Shown here piece by piece: positions 1 to 6,523 of a stretch of DNA of 10,254 nucleotides. Location of the stretch: the NCBI GenBank assembly GCA_002451755.1, contig DKDF01000098.1, forward strand, positions 5,315-15,568, read 5' to 3'. The notes beneath the pieces are model-generated. The model was given only the letters and a program-made list of their open reading frames with translations. It was not told the DNA's origin and did no database searches. A program made the position numbers and the translations under genes. Every line of letters begins with the position of its first letter. Within the stretch, counting starts at the first letter, position 1. This stretch comes from Ruminococcaceae bacterium UBA6855 (lineage in GTDB: Bacteria; Bacillota; Clostridia; Oscillospirales; Acutalibacteraceae).

Positions 1-1
1 T

Positions 2-286
2 GTCTACAGTGAGGGCGAGGGCTGGCAGCGGCAGCTCCACATTTACCAGAGCCCGTTCTACTATATCGACTACTGCCTCGCGCAGACTGCGGCGCTTGAA
101 TTTTGGTCGCTGAGCCAAAAAGATTATAAAGACGCGTGGCAGAGATATCTGCGCTTTGTGTCCTTCGGCGGGAAGAAGAGCTTCAAGGAGCTCTGCGCCG
201 CCGCTGGCATAGACGATCCGTTCGGCGAGCACGCATTGAACGGCGTCGCACGGACGGCGAACGCATGGCTCGATTCAAACGGTTGA
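2..286 (+). CDS. M3-family oligoendopeptidase (PepF-like), C-terminal part only
   Basis: The reading frame is open from the left edge and ends with TGA at 284-286, giving the last 94 residues of a protein whose start lies outside the window. The stretch HIYQSPFYYIDYCLAQ near the start of the visible part is characteristic of the C-terminal helical region of M3 metallopeptidases (oligoendopeptidase F type), where conserved tyrosines line the peptide-binding site. It is followed by ALEFW and a helical tail (YKDAWQRYLRFVSFGG), also typical. The zinc-binding HExxH motif would lie upstream and cannot be checked. Family members are cytoplasmic zinc peptidases that degrade short oligopeptides. No intrinsic terminator follows. 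A promoter for the next gene overlaps the stop codon. Family assignment is fairly sure; the exact PepF subtype is not. Confidence 0.8.
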   Translation, partial: VYSEGEGWQRQLHIYQSPFYYIDYCLAQTAALEFWSLSQKDYKDAWQRYLRFVSFGGKKSFKELCAAAGIDDPFGEHALNGVARTANAWLDSNG

Positions 287-311
287 AAGAGATCGCGAAA
301 TGTGATAAAAT
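283..311 (+). promoter_or_regulatory. sigma-A promoter for the glycosyltransferase/truB operon
   Basis: TTGAAA (283-288), a 17-base spacer and TAAAAT (306-311) match the -35 and -10 consensus at 5 of 6 positions each. A TG at 303-304 gives an extended -10. Transcription would start near 318, about 35 bases before the ATG at 353. The -35 box overlaps the stop codon of the preceding peptidase gene, so the operon does not have to depend on read-through. Confidence 0.65.
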
Positions 312-352
312 ATACAGGCAATTTTTGTATATTCTGATGTGAGGAGTATAAG

Positions 353-2989
353 ATGTTTAAGTACAGGATGTCCGTCATCGTCCCCGTCTATAACTGCGAG
401 GACTATCTCACTTCGTGCCTTGACAGCCTTCTGCGGCAGACCATAAACAAGGACGAGCTCGAAGTTCTGCTGATAGACGACGGCTCAAAGGACGGCAGTC
501 TCGGCATATGCAAAGAATATGCCGAAAAATATGATATCTTCAAGGTGTTCTCGCTCGAAAACGGCGGCGTTTCGGCAACGAGGAATTTCGGTATCGAGCA
601 CGCGCAGGGTCAGTATATAACCTATCTCGACTCCGACGATACGCTCACCGACAATACGCTCAAGACGGTCGCCGATTTCTTCGACAGGCATTTTGACGAG
701 ATCGATCTTGTGACCTACAAGATAGTTCCGTATTACGGCGAGCAGAAGTTCGCCCTGCACTACAGATACAAGCTCCTCAAAAAGACGGGCGTCTATGACC
801 TCGAGGATCCGGAGTATTGCTATATAACGCAGACGACGATGAACATCTGCGTCAAGAATCTCGGCGAGGGGAAGAATGTTCTTTTCGACACATCGCTCGC
901 ATTCCATGAGGATCAGAAATACTGCTTCGACGTTCTCAGCGATAAGCTGAAAATCGGCTTCTGCAGCCGCCCGGAATATCTCTATCTGCGCCGCCCCGGC
1001 AGCACAACGGGCAAAAAGGGCTACGCCTATTATATCTTCGAAAATACCATGGCTATGTGGGAGGAGATGTTCGGCAGATACGAGGGTCATGTGCCGTCTT
1101 ATCTCCAGTCGCTCTATCTCAATGATATAAACTGGAAGAGCACGCAGGATATCCTGCTGCCCTACAGCTATCCGAAAGACGAGTTCGACAGGGCGGTCGG
1201 CAGGATAAACGCCCTGCTTGACAGAGTCGATGACAGCGTCATCCTCAACCACCCGTATATGGATCTCTATCACAAGCATTTTCTGCTCAGGATAAAGGGA
1301 TGCGACAAGCTGAGCGTCGCAGCGGACAAAAAGAATCTGCGAGTGCTCTATGACAGCGAAGAGGTTTACAGTGCCGACAAGGTGCCGATAGTCGTCAACT
1401 CGTTCAAGGTATTCGGCGGCACTCTGCGCGTGGACGCGTTCTTGAAGTGCGTCATATTTGACTATGTCGAAAAGCCGCGCGTGTTTATAATAAAAGACGG
1501 CGCGCGCGAGGAAATTGAACTGACTCACTCGAACTATGAATATTACCGCGCGGGGATAAAGACCGCCACATTCTGGCGCCTGCGCTTCGATATCGATGTC
1601 ACAAAGACAAAAAAATTCGAGCTCGAGGTCGAGACCTGCGGCTATACTTACAAGCTTTCTTATTATTTCGGACCCCATGTTCCGCTGACTCAGGACAAGG
1701 GACAGAAAATATTCTTCAGAGACAACAGACGCTATAAAGAGAAAAACGGAGTGTTTACTGTTTCTTCGTCTCCGGCTCTCAACAATGCGTTTTATAAATT
1801 GCTCGTGGCGTTTTACAATATGCTCTACTTCGGCTTCAAGAATCCGAGGATAGTTTATAACCGCCTGCTTGCGCTGACTTTTAAAGGCAGCGGCCCCATA
1901 TGGCTCTATCTTGACCGCTACGGCGTATTTGACAACGCATACGATCAGTTCAAGCACGATTTCTCCAAAAAAGACGGCGTTAAGCGCTATTATATCTTAA
2001 ATGACTGCGACTGCGGCAAGCTCGACGAGCGCTTCACTCCCGAGGAGAAAAAGAACGTCGTGATGTTCCATTCGAAGCTTCATAAGCAGCTGTATTTCAA
2101 CTGCGACAAGATAATCACATCGTTCTCGAATCTCTCGAATGTCTCGCCTTTCGGAGCGGGTCCGACCCGCTGGTATGCCGACCTTGTAAAATTCGAGCTG
2201 GTCTATCTCCAGCACGGCATACTCCACGCGTCGCTCAGAAGCCTCTACGACAAGGAGCATTGCTCGATAGACCGAGTCGTAGTTTCGAGCGGCTTTGAGA
2301 TAGAGAACTTCCAGAAGAACTACGGCTTTGCGGAGCGCGAGCTGATAAAGAGCTGCATGCCGCGATATGACAGCATGGAGCCCAGCGGCAAAAAGAAGAA
2401 TAGAATTGTGTTCTCGCCCTCTTGGCGCAGCAACCTTATCGGTGCGCTTGTCAACAACGAGCGCGAGGAGCTGCCCGAGGTGTTCGTGGAGTCCGATTTC
2501 TTCAAGCAGGTCTCGGCGTTCCTCAATTCCGAGAGACTGCACGATATGCTCGAGAAAAACGATCTCTATCTCGACTTCAAGAACCACCCGATATTCAAAT
2601 GCTACAACCATCTGTTTGATATAAAGAACGACAGAGTCTGCACGGACAATTTCGACACGAATATGGACGAGTACAGACTGATGATAACGGACTATTCTTC
2701 GATAGTTTTCGATTCCGTCTATCTCAACTGCCCCGTGCTCTATTTTGTGCCGGACTATGAGCTGTTTTTGGCGGGCGTGTCGCATAACTACAGGCAGCTC
2801 GACCTGCCGCTCGAAAACGGCTTCGGACCGTTCTCGCAGGATGCCGACACTCTGCTTGACCACCTCGAAGAATATATAAACAACGGCTTTGCGCCGCAGG
2901 AGCCCTATGCTTCGCGCATGAAGGATTTCTTCCTCTACAGAGACGACCACTGCTGCGACAGGCTCTATGACGCAATGATAAACGACTGA
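353..2989 (+). CDS. bifunctional GT2 glycosyltransferase / CDP-glycerol glycerophosphotransferase
   Basis: This 878-residue protein has two recognisable halves. Residues 6-110 are a family-2 glycosyltransferase (GT-A fold) with VIVPVYN (8-14), IDDGS (41-45), NGGVSATRN (70-78) and the metal/nucleotide-binding DSDD (93-96). From about residue 480 to the end it is a CDP-glycerol:poly(glycerophosphate) glycerophosphotransferase (TagB/TagF family), with VYLQHGI (617-623; His621 is the likely catalytic base by family analogy), FSPSWR (687-692), PRYD (670-673), FKNHP (742-746) and ITDYSSIVFD (778-787). Residues about 300-470 look beta-rich and probably form a linker or accessory domain. No signal peptide or membrane segment is visible, so it likely acts at the inner face of the membrane, building a teichoic-acid-like or glycerol-phosphate-decorated glycan. 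The start is supported by GAGGAG six bases upstream of ATG. truB follows after 14 bases, suggesting co-transcription. Substrate is unknown. Confidence 0.88.
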   Translation: MFKYRMSVIVPVYNCEDYLTSCLDSLLRQTINKDELEVLLIDDGSKDGSLGICKEYAEKYDIFKVFSLENGGVSATRNFGIEHAQGQYITYLDSDDTLTDNTLKTVADFFDRHFDEIDLVTYKIVPYYGEQKFALHYRYKLLKKTGVYDLEDPEYCYITQTTMNICVKNLGEGKNVLFDTSLAFHEDQKYCFDVLSDKLKIGFCSRPEYLYLRRPGSTTGKKGYAYYIFENTMAMWEEMFGRYEGHVPSYLQSLYLNDINWKSTQDILLPYSYPKDEFDRAVGRINALLDRVDDSVILNHPYMDLYHKHFLLRIKGCDKLSVAADKKNLRVLYDSEEVYSADKVPIVVNSFKVFGGTLRVDAFLKCVIFDYVEKPRVFIIKDGAREEIELTHSNYEYYRAGIKTATFWRLRFDIDVTKTKKFELEVETCGYTYKLSYYFGPHVPLTQDKGQKIFFRDNRRYKEKNGVFTVSSSPALNNAFYKLLVAFYNMLYFGFKNPRIVYNRLLALTFKGSGPIWLYLDRYGVFDNAYDQFKHDFSKKDGVKRYYILNDCDCGKLDERFTPEEKKNVVMFHSKLHKQLYFNCDKIITSFSNLSNVSPFGAGPTRWYADLVKFELVYLQHGILHASLRSLYDKEHCSIDRVVVSSGFEIENFQKNYGFAERELIKSCMPRYDSMEPSGKKKNRIVFSPSWRSNLIGALVNNEREELPEVFVESDFFKQVSAFLNSERLHDMLEKNDLYLDFKNHPIFKCYNHLFDIKNDRVCTDNFDTNMDEYRLMITDYSSIVFDSVYLNCPVLYFVPDYELFLAGVSHNYRQLDLPLENGFGPFSQDADTLLDHLEEYINNGFAPQEPYASRMKDFFLYRDDHCCDRLYDAMIND

Positions 2990-3003
2990 AAACGGAGAAA
3001 AAC

Positions 3004-3897
3004 ATGACAGGGATTCTGCTCATTGACAAGCCCGAGGGCATGACCTCGTTCGTTGCGGCGGCGCGTGTCCGCCGGATGACGGGCGTCAAAAAGACCGGGC
3101 ACACCGGAACGCTCGACCCCATGGCGACAGGCGTTCTGCCCGTTCTGCTCGGCGGAGCAACCCGCTTTTGCGAGCTGCTCCCGTCGCATGACAAGGCGTA
3201 TACCGCATCTTTAAAGCTCGGCACTGTTACCGACACGCTCGATATCACCGGCGAAGTGCTCGAAACGCGGGAAGTAAACGCCTCGCGCGCGGATTTTGAA
3301 TCCGCATTGCAGAGCTTTTCGGGCACGATAGAGCAGGTGCCGCCGATGTATTCCGCCATCTCGCAAAACGGCGTGAGATTATATAAGCTCGCGCGGCAGG
3401 GGATAGAAGTCGAGCGCGAGAGCAGGACTGTTACTATTTCTTCAATATCACTTATTGACTGCGACGAAAAAAACGGCGAATACACAATATCCGTCGAGTG
3501 CTCGGCGGGCACATATATCCGCTCGCTCGTTGCCGACATCGGCGAAAAGCTCGGCTGCGGAGCCGTCATGACGGCGTTGCGCCGCACAAAGGCAAACGGA
3601 TTTCCGATAGACGGATGCATAACCCTCGATGAGCTCGCGGAACTTGCGCACAGCGGCAAAATCGAAGAAAAAATTATCCCGATCGAGCAGGCTCTCGGCT
3701 CTTACAGATTCGTGACAGTCACCGAGCCGCAGGCGCGGAGATTCAAAAACGGCGGCGAGCTGAGCCTTGAACGGCTCTATCTCAAAGCACCGCAGGAAAA
3801 CGAGCTTGTACGCGTCATTGCGCCGGGAAATGAATTTCTCGGCATGGGCGAAGTGTCTGACGGCGAGATAAAAGTAAAAAAACTGCTGATAAAATAA
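3004..3897 (+). CDS. truB: tRNA pseudouridine(55) synthase TruB
   Basis: The 297-residue product is a full-length TruB, which isomerises uridine 55 in the T-loop of tRNAs to pseudouridine in the cytoplasm. The start GILLIDKPEGMTS is typical. GHTGTLDPMATGVLP (32-46) carries the catalytic Asp38. Other family motifs are the active-site region around Tyr66 (KAYTASLKLGTVTDTLD), PPMYSA (113-118) and CSAGTYIRSL (166-175). The C-terminal 60 residues (from about RFVTVTEPQARRF) resemble the small PUA-like domain of bacterial TruB. GGAGA lies a few bases upstream of the ATG. The gene sits 14 bases after the glycosyltransferase and not in the common nusA-infB-rbfA-truB-ribF order; no ribF follows. Function is very sure. 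Confidence 0.96.
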   Translation: MTGILLIDKPEGMTSFVAAARVRRMTGVKKTGHTGTLDPMATGVLPVLLGGATRFCELLPSHDKAYTASLKLGTVTDTLDITGEVLETREVNASRADFESALQSFSGTIEQVPPMYSAISQNGVRLYKLARQGIEVERESRTVTISSISLIDCDEKNGEYTISVECSAGTYIRSLVADIGEKLGCGAVMTALRRTKANGFPIDGCITLDELAELAHSGKIEEKIIPIEQALGSYRFVTVTEPQARRFKNGGELSLERLYLKAPQENELVRVIAPGNEFLGMGEVSDGEIKVKKLLIK

Positions 3898-3935
3898 CGG
3901 CTAAATATATTTGATATCTGTCGAGGGGGTGCCGT

Positions 3936-4349
3936 ATGTACGACCTTGAGAAAGAAAAACGCGAGGCTGTCAAAGCGGGCGAACGCGCGCTTGCGAGCCT
4001 CAAAAGCGCAAAAAGTAAGCTCGACGAAGCGAAGAGCTGGGGAGTCGTGGATATACTCGGCGGCGGTATTGTCTCGTCGCTTATCAAGCGCTCGAAGATG
4101 GACGACGCGAACGCCTACATGGAGCAGGCGAAGAGAGACCTCGCGAGGTTCGGCAAGGAGCTTCGTGATGTGCAGGGCTTCAAGGACCTCGGGATAAAAA
4201 CCGACGGCTTTTTCTCCTTTGCCGACTGGTTCATGGACAGCACCTTTGCCGATTTTGTCATGCAGGATAGGATAAACAACGCGAGGGATCAGGTGAGCAA
4301 AGCCATTGACCGCGTCGAAAGCATTCTCAGCCGATTAAAAGCAAAATAA
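3936..4349 (+). CDS. small helical protein of unknown function
   Basis: I do not recognise this 137-residue protein. The first 33 residues and the last 25 are highly charged with heptad-like spacing and are probably helical or coiled coil. Between them lies a glycine-rich, less polar stretch (GVVDILGGGIVSSLIKR, 36-52) and an aromatic cluster (GFFSFADWFM, 91-100). There is no signal peptide, no clear transmembrane helix, no cysteine and no catalytic-looking motif. The start is supported by GAGGGGGTG just upstream of ATG. It begins 38 bases after truB with no terminator between and is followed directly by a strong terminator, so it is probably the last gene of the operon. A cytoplasmic structural or membrane-surface-associated role is possible, but nothing in the sequence proves it. 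That the gene is real is supported by its ribosome binding site and its fit between neighbours. Confidence 0.75.
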   Translation: MYDLEKEKREAVKAGERALASLKSAKSKLDEAKSWGVVDILGGGIVSSLIKRSKMDDANAYMEQAKRDLARFGKELRDVQGFKDLGIKTDGFFSFADWFMDSTFADFVMQDRINNARDQVSKAIDRVESILSRLKAK

Positions 4350-4360
4350 TATAAAAATAT

Positions 4361-4399
4361 CGCCGCCGGAGGTATAAGCTCCGACGGCGGTTTATTTTA
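4361..4399 (+). terminator. intrinsic terminator of the glycosyltransferase-truB operon
   Basis: An 11-pair stem with one C/A mismatch (arms 4361-4371 and 4379-4389, 7-base loop) is followed by TTTATTTTA. It begins 11 bases after the preceding stop codon. The T-rich sequence on the opposite strand before the stem could make it partly bidirectional. Confidence 0.85.
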
Positions 4400-4416
4400 G
4401 CTGTACCGGGTCATGC

Positions 4417-4455
4417 AAATAAAACAGCCGCCCGAAGTATCTCTCCGGGCGGCTG
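4417..4455 (-). terminator. intrinsic terminator of the minus-strand TIM-barrel gene
   Basis: A perfect 10-pair stem (4425-4434 with 4446-4455, 11-base loop) reads on the minus strand into TTTTATTTG. It lies 6 bases beyond the stop codon of the gene at 4462-5145. Together with the hairpin at 4361 it separates two converging transcription units. Confidence 0.88.
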
Positions 4456-4461
4456 ATTCGA

Positions 4462-5145
4462 TTAAAAATCCGGGTGGGGTTCGCCGTGGCGGTACTTGTC
4501 CATAATATCTTTGAACACATCGCCGTTTGACGGGGGAGTCCAGGTTATCGCGTTCGCTCCCGCTTCGACGGTGGCGAGTATGCTCTCCTCCGTCGGACCG
4601 CCTGTTGCGATTATCGGGATATCCGGGAAACGCTCCCTGATGCTGCGCACGACCTGCGGCGTTCTGCCGGCCGCGGATATGTTCAGAATGCTGACGCCCG
4701 CGTCGATGCGCCCCTGAATGTCCTCGTCCTCGCTGAGCACGGTAACAACTATCGGCACATCTATAGTTCTGTGCAGCTCTTTTATCGTCTCGTTTCTCGT
4801 CGGCGCGTTGACGACAACGCCTATCGCGCCCTGGAACTCGGCGTGCAGGGCGAGGTTGACGACTCTGTGACCCTGCGTCAGTCCTCCGCCGACTCCGACA
4901 AAGACCGGCACATCCGCCGCCACCATGACAGCCTGGGTTATCACGGGCTGAGGGGTGAACGGATAGACTGCGATGACCGCGTCCGCGTTAGTGTTTCTGA
5001 TGATGCTCGCATCGGTCGAAAAAAGCACCGACTTAATTCGTCTGCCGAGTATTTTGATTCCGCTGCAGCGATAAATCGGCTCGGGAACTTTGAGCATGAA
5101 GTCTCTGAGACTTCCCTTGATCTCCGGTATGTTCTGCTCCGGCAT
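4462..5145 (-). CDS. TIM-barrel protein, HisA/ribulose-phosphate-binding-barrel-like, function unknown
   Basis: The 227-residue product alternates hydrophobic strands and helices in the way of a (beta/alpha)8 barrel: SVLFST (39-44), ADAVIAVYPF (54-63), VPVFVGVGGGLT (79-90), QGAIGVVVNAP (105-115), VPIVVTVLSE (130-139), VSILNISAAG (151-160), IPIIATGGPTEES (176-188) and GANAITWTPPS (196-206). The TGGPTEESI loop near the C-terminus resembles the phosphate-binding loop of HisA/HisF/TrpF-type barrels. Close relatives in Clostridia are, as I recall, annotated only as hydrolase or hypothetical, so I give no reaction. The frame is open to an ATG at 5214, but I prefer the ATG at 5145: AAAGGA lies 8-9 bases upstream of it and the family-like sequence begins only after it (MPEQNIPEIKGSLRDF). 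The upstream ATGs at 5214 and 5169 lack a good ribosome binding site. It has its own promoter and terminator and so is monocistronic. Confidence 0.8.
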   Translation of the reverse strand: MPEQNIPEIKGSLRDFMLKVPEPIYRCSGIKILGRRIKSVLFSTDASIIRNTNADAVIAVYPFTPQPVITQAVMVAADVPVFVGVGGGLTQGHRVVNLALHAEFQGAIGVVVNAPTRNETIKELHRTIDVPIVVTVLSEDEDIQGRIDAGVSILNISAAGRTPQVVRSIRERFPDIPIIATGGPTEESILATVEAGANAITWTPPSNGDVFKDIMDKYRHGEPHPDF

Positions 5146-5266
5146 AACATCAATTCCTTTCTCTTTCATCCGGCTATTGCAAAGAAAAATCTTGCATTGC
5201 GCAAAAAGCGGCATATAATATATGTGCGGGAACCGCAGATTTTTCCAAACGCGCCGTTTATGTTAA

Positions 5267-5294
5267 TTGAATTTCTATTATTTGTAATTATAAC
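5267..5294 (+). promoter_or_regulatory. possible promoter of the flavin reductase-like gene
   Basis: TTGAAT (5267-5272), a 16-base spacer and TATAAC (5289-5294) could serve the gene starting at 5365. The region is very AT-rich, so a chance match is possible. If real, it faces the minus-strand promoter at 5298-5326 and the two transcripts would overlap at their 5' ends. Confidence 0.35.
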
Positions 5295-5297
5295 ATA

Positions 5298-5326
5298 AGT
5301 ATAACATATTTCTAAACTTCGGTCAA
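5298..5326 (-). promoter_or_regulatory. sigma-A promoter of the TIM-barrel gene
   Basis: On the minus strand, TTGACC (5326-5321), a 17-base spacer and TATACT (5303-5298) form a near-consensus promoter with a TG one base before the -10 box. Transcription would start near 5291, leaving an untranslated leader of about 145 bases before the ATG at 5145. Confidence 0.72.
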
Positions 5327-5364
5327 TTACAGAGAAGAATCAAGCGAGAAAAGGGGTATTTGCC

Positions 5365-5868
5365 ATGAACTTTGAAAAAATAGATATATGCGAGATAAAA
5401 GACAGCTTCACGCGCCTTATCAGGGACGATTGGGCGCTGCTGACCGCCGGAAAAGCGGATGATTATAATACCATGACCGTCAGCTGGGGCATGATAGGCG
5501 AGCTGTGGGGCAAGGATGTTGTCGCGGTCTTCGTGCGCCCGCAGAGATACACATATGAATTCATGGAGAAGCACGGCGATTTTACGCTCTCGTTTTTTAG
5601 CGGCGAATATAAAAAGGCGCTATCTTTTTGCGGCGCAAAGAGCGGACGCGACTATGACAAGGCTAAAGAGTGCAGCTTGAGTGCTGTAGAGCTTGGCGGG
5701 AGCGTGGCATTCGAAGAGGCGAATTTAATTATAGCCTGTAAAAAGATAGCTTTCGCCGATATGGATCCGTCAAGATTTTTGACGCCCGAGATAGAGAAAA
5801 ACTATCATAACGGCGACTATCACCGCATTTATATCGGCGAGATAACCAAGGTGTGCAAAAAAGTTTAA
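5365..5868 (+). CDS. flavin reductase-like, FMN-binding split-barrel protein
   Basis: The 167-residue product fits the flavin reductase-like family in length and pattern. DWALLTAGKADDYNTMTVSWG (22-42) covers the first barrel strands, where the N-T-M-T-V-S segment normally contacts the FMN phosphate. It is followed by a second strand pair (VVAVFVRPQRYTYEFME, 52-68), typical of the family, and FTLSFFSGEYKKAL (73-86). Such proteins bind FMN as cytoplasmic homodimers and transfer electrons from NAD(P)H or a partner protein; the true substrate is usually unknown. AAGGGG lies about 10 bases before the ATG. The gene is divergent from the TIM-barrel gene, 219 bases apart. After its stop there is only an A/T-rich stretch with a repeated AAAAAAGTTT (5857-5866 and 5877-5886) and no GC-rich terminator before the 5S promoter, so read-through into the 5S gene is possible. 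Confidence 0.85.
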   Translation: MNFEKIDICEIKDSFTRLIRDDWALLTAGKADDYNTMTVSWGMIGELWGKDVVAVFVRPQRYTYEFMEKHGDFTLSFFSGEYKKALSFCGAKSGRDYDKAKECSLSAVELGGSVAFEEANLIIACKKIAFADMDPSRFLTPEIEKNYHNGDYHRIYIGEITKVCKKV

Positions 5869-5876
5869 GATTTTTT

Positions 5877-5926
5877 AAAAAAGTTTGAAAAAAGCCCTTG
5901 ACTTTTGTCGCAGGATGTTGTATTAT
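5877..5926 (+). promoter_or_regulatory. 5S rRNA promoter with UP-element-like A-tracts
   Basis: TTGACT (5898-5903), a 17-base spacer and TATTAT (5921-5926) make a strong sigma-A promoter. Two A-tracts at 5877-5893 sit directly upstream of the -35 box, where rRNA promoters carry UP elements. Transcription would start near 5933. The roughly 37-base leader contains GAGCG (5943-5947) and CGCTC (5961-5965), a small stem just before the mature 5' end that could help processing. Confidence 0.75.
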
Positions 5927-5969
5927 AGTCGAGCACTTGAGAGAGCGGTCATACAAAAATCGCTCCGAA

Positions 5970-6085
<116 letters not shown>

Positions 6086-6096
6086 ATTTGTGAATT

Positions 6097-6126
6097 CAGC
6101 TTTCCAATAGGAAGGCTGTTTTCTTT
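6097..6126 (+). terminator. first terminator of the 5S rRNA gene
   Basis: A 9-pair stem with one G-U pair (6097-6105 with 6110-6118) closes a 4-base loop and is followed by TTTTCTTTT. It starts 11 bases after the mature 3' end. Confidence 0.85.
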
Positions 6127-6131
6127 TCAGA

Positions 6132-6166
6132 GACGGTAGCAGCTTTTGCTGTCATCGTCTTTTTTT
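6132..6166 (+). terminator. second, tandem terminator of the 5S rRNA gene
   Basis: Arms 6132-6143 and 6148-6159 pair over 12 positions with two G-U pairs and one A/C mismatch around a TTTT loop. Seven T residues follow. Two terminators in tandem would give tight insulation of the downstream MGMT gene from strong rRNA transcription. Confidence 0.75.
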
Positions 6167-6214
6167 ATTGCATTTCAGGCGTAGAATAAGTTAAAATAAT
6201 TTCGGGTGATTGAG

Positions 6215-6523
6215 ATGAAAACCACATTTGAATTAATATACGATGTTGTACGAAAAATCCCGAGCGGATGCGTTGCGACTTACGGGCAGATAGCGACTCT
6301 CGCCGGCAATCCGCGCTGGTCGCGCGTCGTCGGCTATGCCCTGCATGTCAATCCCGAGCCGGGCGTTATCCCGTGTCACAGGGTAGTCAACCGTCTGGGC
6401 GAGACTTCCTCCGCGTTCGCGTTCGGCGGTGAGGATATGCAAAAGACCCTCCTCGAAGAGGAGGGCGTGGAGTTCGATGGATCGGGCAGAGTCGATCTTC
6501 AAAAATATCAGTGGCGCACCTGA
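6215..6523 (+). CDS. short MGMT-family protein (methylated-DNA-cysteine methyltransferase-like)
   Basis: The 102-residue product corresponds to the C-terminal DNA-binding domain of O6-alkylguanine-DNA alkyltransferases and lacks the N-terminal domain of Ogt/Ada/MGMT. It has IPSGCVATYGQIA (15-27), SRVVGYALH (36-44, with the arginine that flips the base in this family) and IPCHRVVN (52-59) with the acceptor Cys54. Alkyltransferase-like (ATL) proteins of similar size usually have Trp in place of this Cys, so this copy keeps the residue needed for methyl transfer. The C-terminus contains the usual QKTLLEEEGV. A GTG at 6206 is in frame, but GGGTGA at 6204-6209 fits as ribosome binding site for the ATG at 6215. 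A weak promoter (TTGCAT 6168, TAAAAT 6192) may lie upstream. The stop codon abuts that of azlD with no gap. Role: repair or recognition of alkylated guanine, moderately sure. Confidence 0.85.
   Translation: MKTTFELIYDVVRKIPSGCVATYGQIATLAGNPRWSRVVGYALHVNPEPGVIPCHRVVNRLGETSSAFAFGGEDMQKTLLEEEGVEFDGSGRVDLQKYQWRT
6441..6465 (-). terminator. likely azlCD terminator embedded in the MGMT coding sequence
   Basis: A perfect 8-pair GC-rich stem (6447-6454 with 6458-6465) with a 3-base loop reads on the minus strand into TCTTTT. It lies 58 bases beyond the azlD stop codon, inside the opposing MGMT gene (Leu-Leu-Glu-Glu-Glu codons). On the plus strand no T-run follows, so it would act only on minus-strand transcripts. 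Confidence 0.55.

Noticed and set aside
485..1957. 490-residue open frame on the minus strand, opposite the glycosyltransferase
   Set aside because: It mirrors the codon bias of the real plus-strand gene, whose two domains and motifs are intact. It has no ribosome binding site and no recognisable domain.
1997..2950. 317-residue open frame on the minus strand
   Set aside because: Antisense shadow of the glycerophosphotransferase domain; composition is rich in V, E, R, I without motifs.
2724..3659. 311-residue minus-strand open frame across the glycosyltransferase/truB junction
   Set aside because: It overlaps two certain genes in antisense and is serine/arginine rich in the manner of shadow frames.
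5146..5214. N-terminal extension of the TIM-barrel protein from ATG 5214
   Set aside because: No ribosome binding site at 5214, and the extra 23 residues do not look like part of the barrel; ATG 5145 has AAAGGA at good spacing.
5857..5886. direct repeat AAAAAAGTTT as a possible mobile element or attachment site
   Set aside because: It is a short A/T-rich repeat before the 5S promoter with no integrase or element nearby; an UP-element-like tract is the simpler reading.
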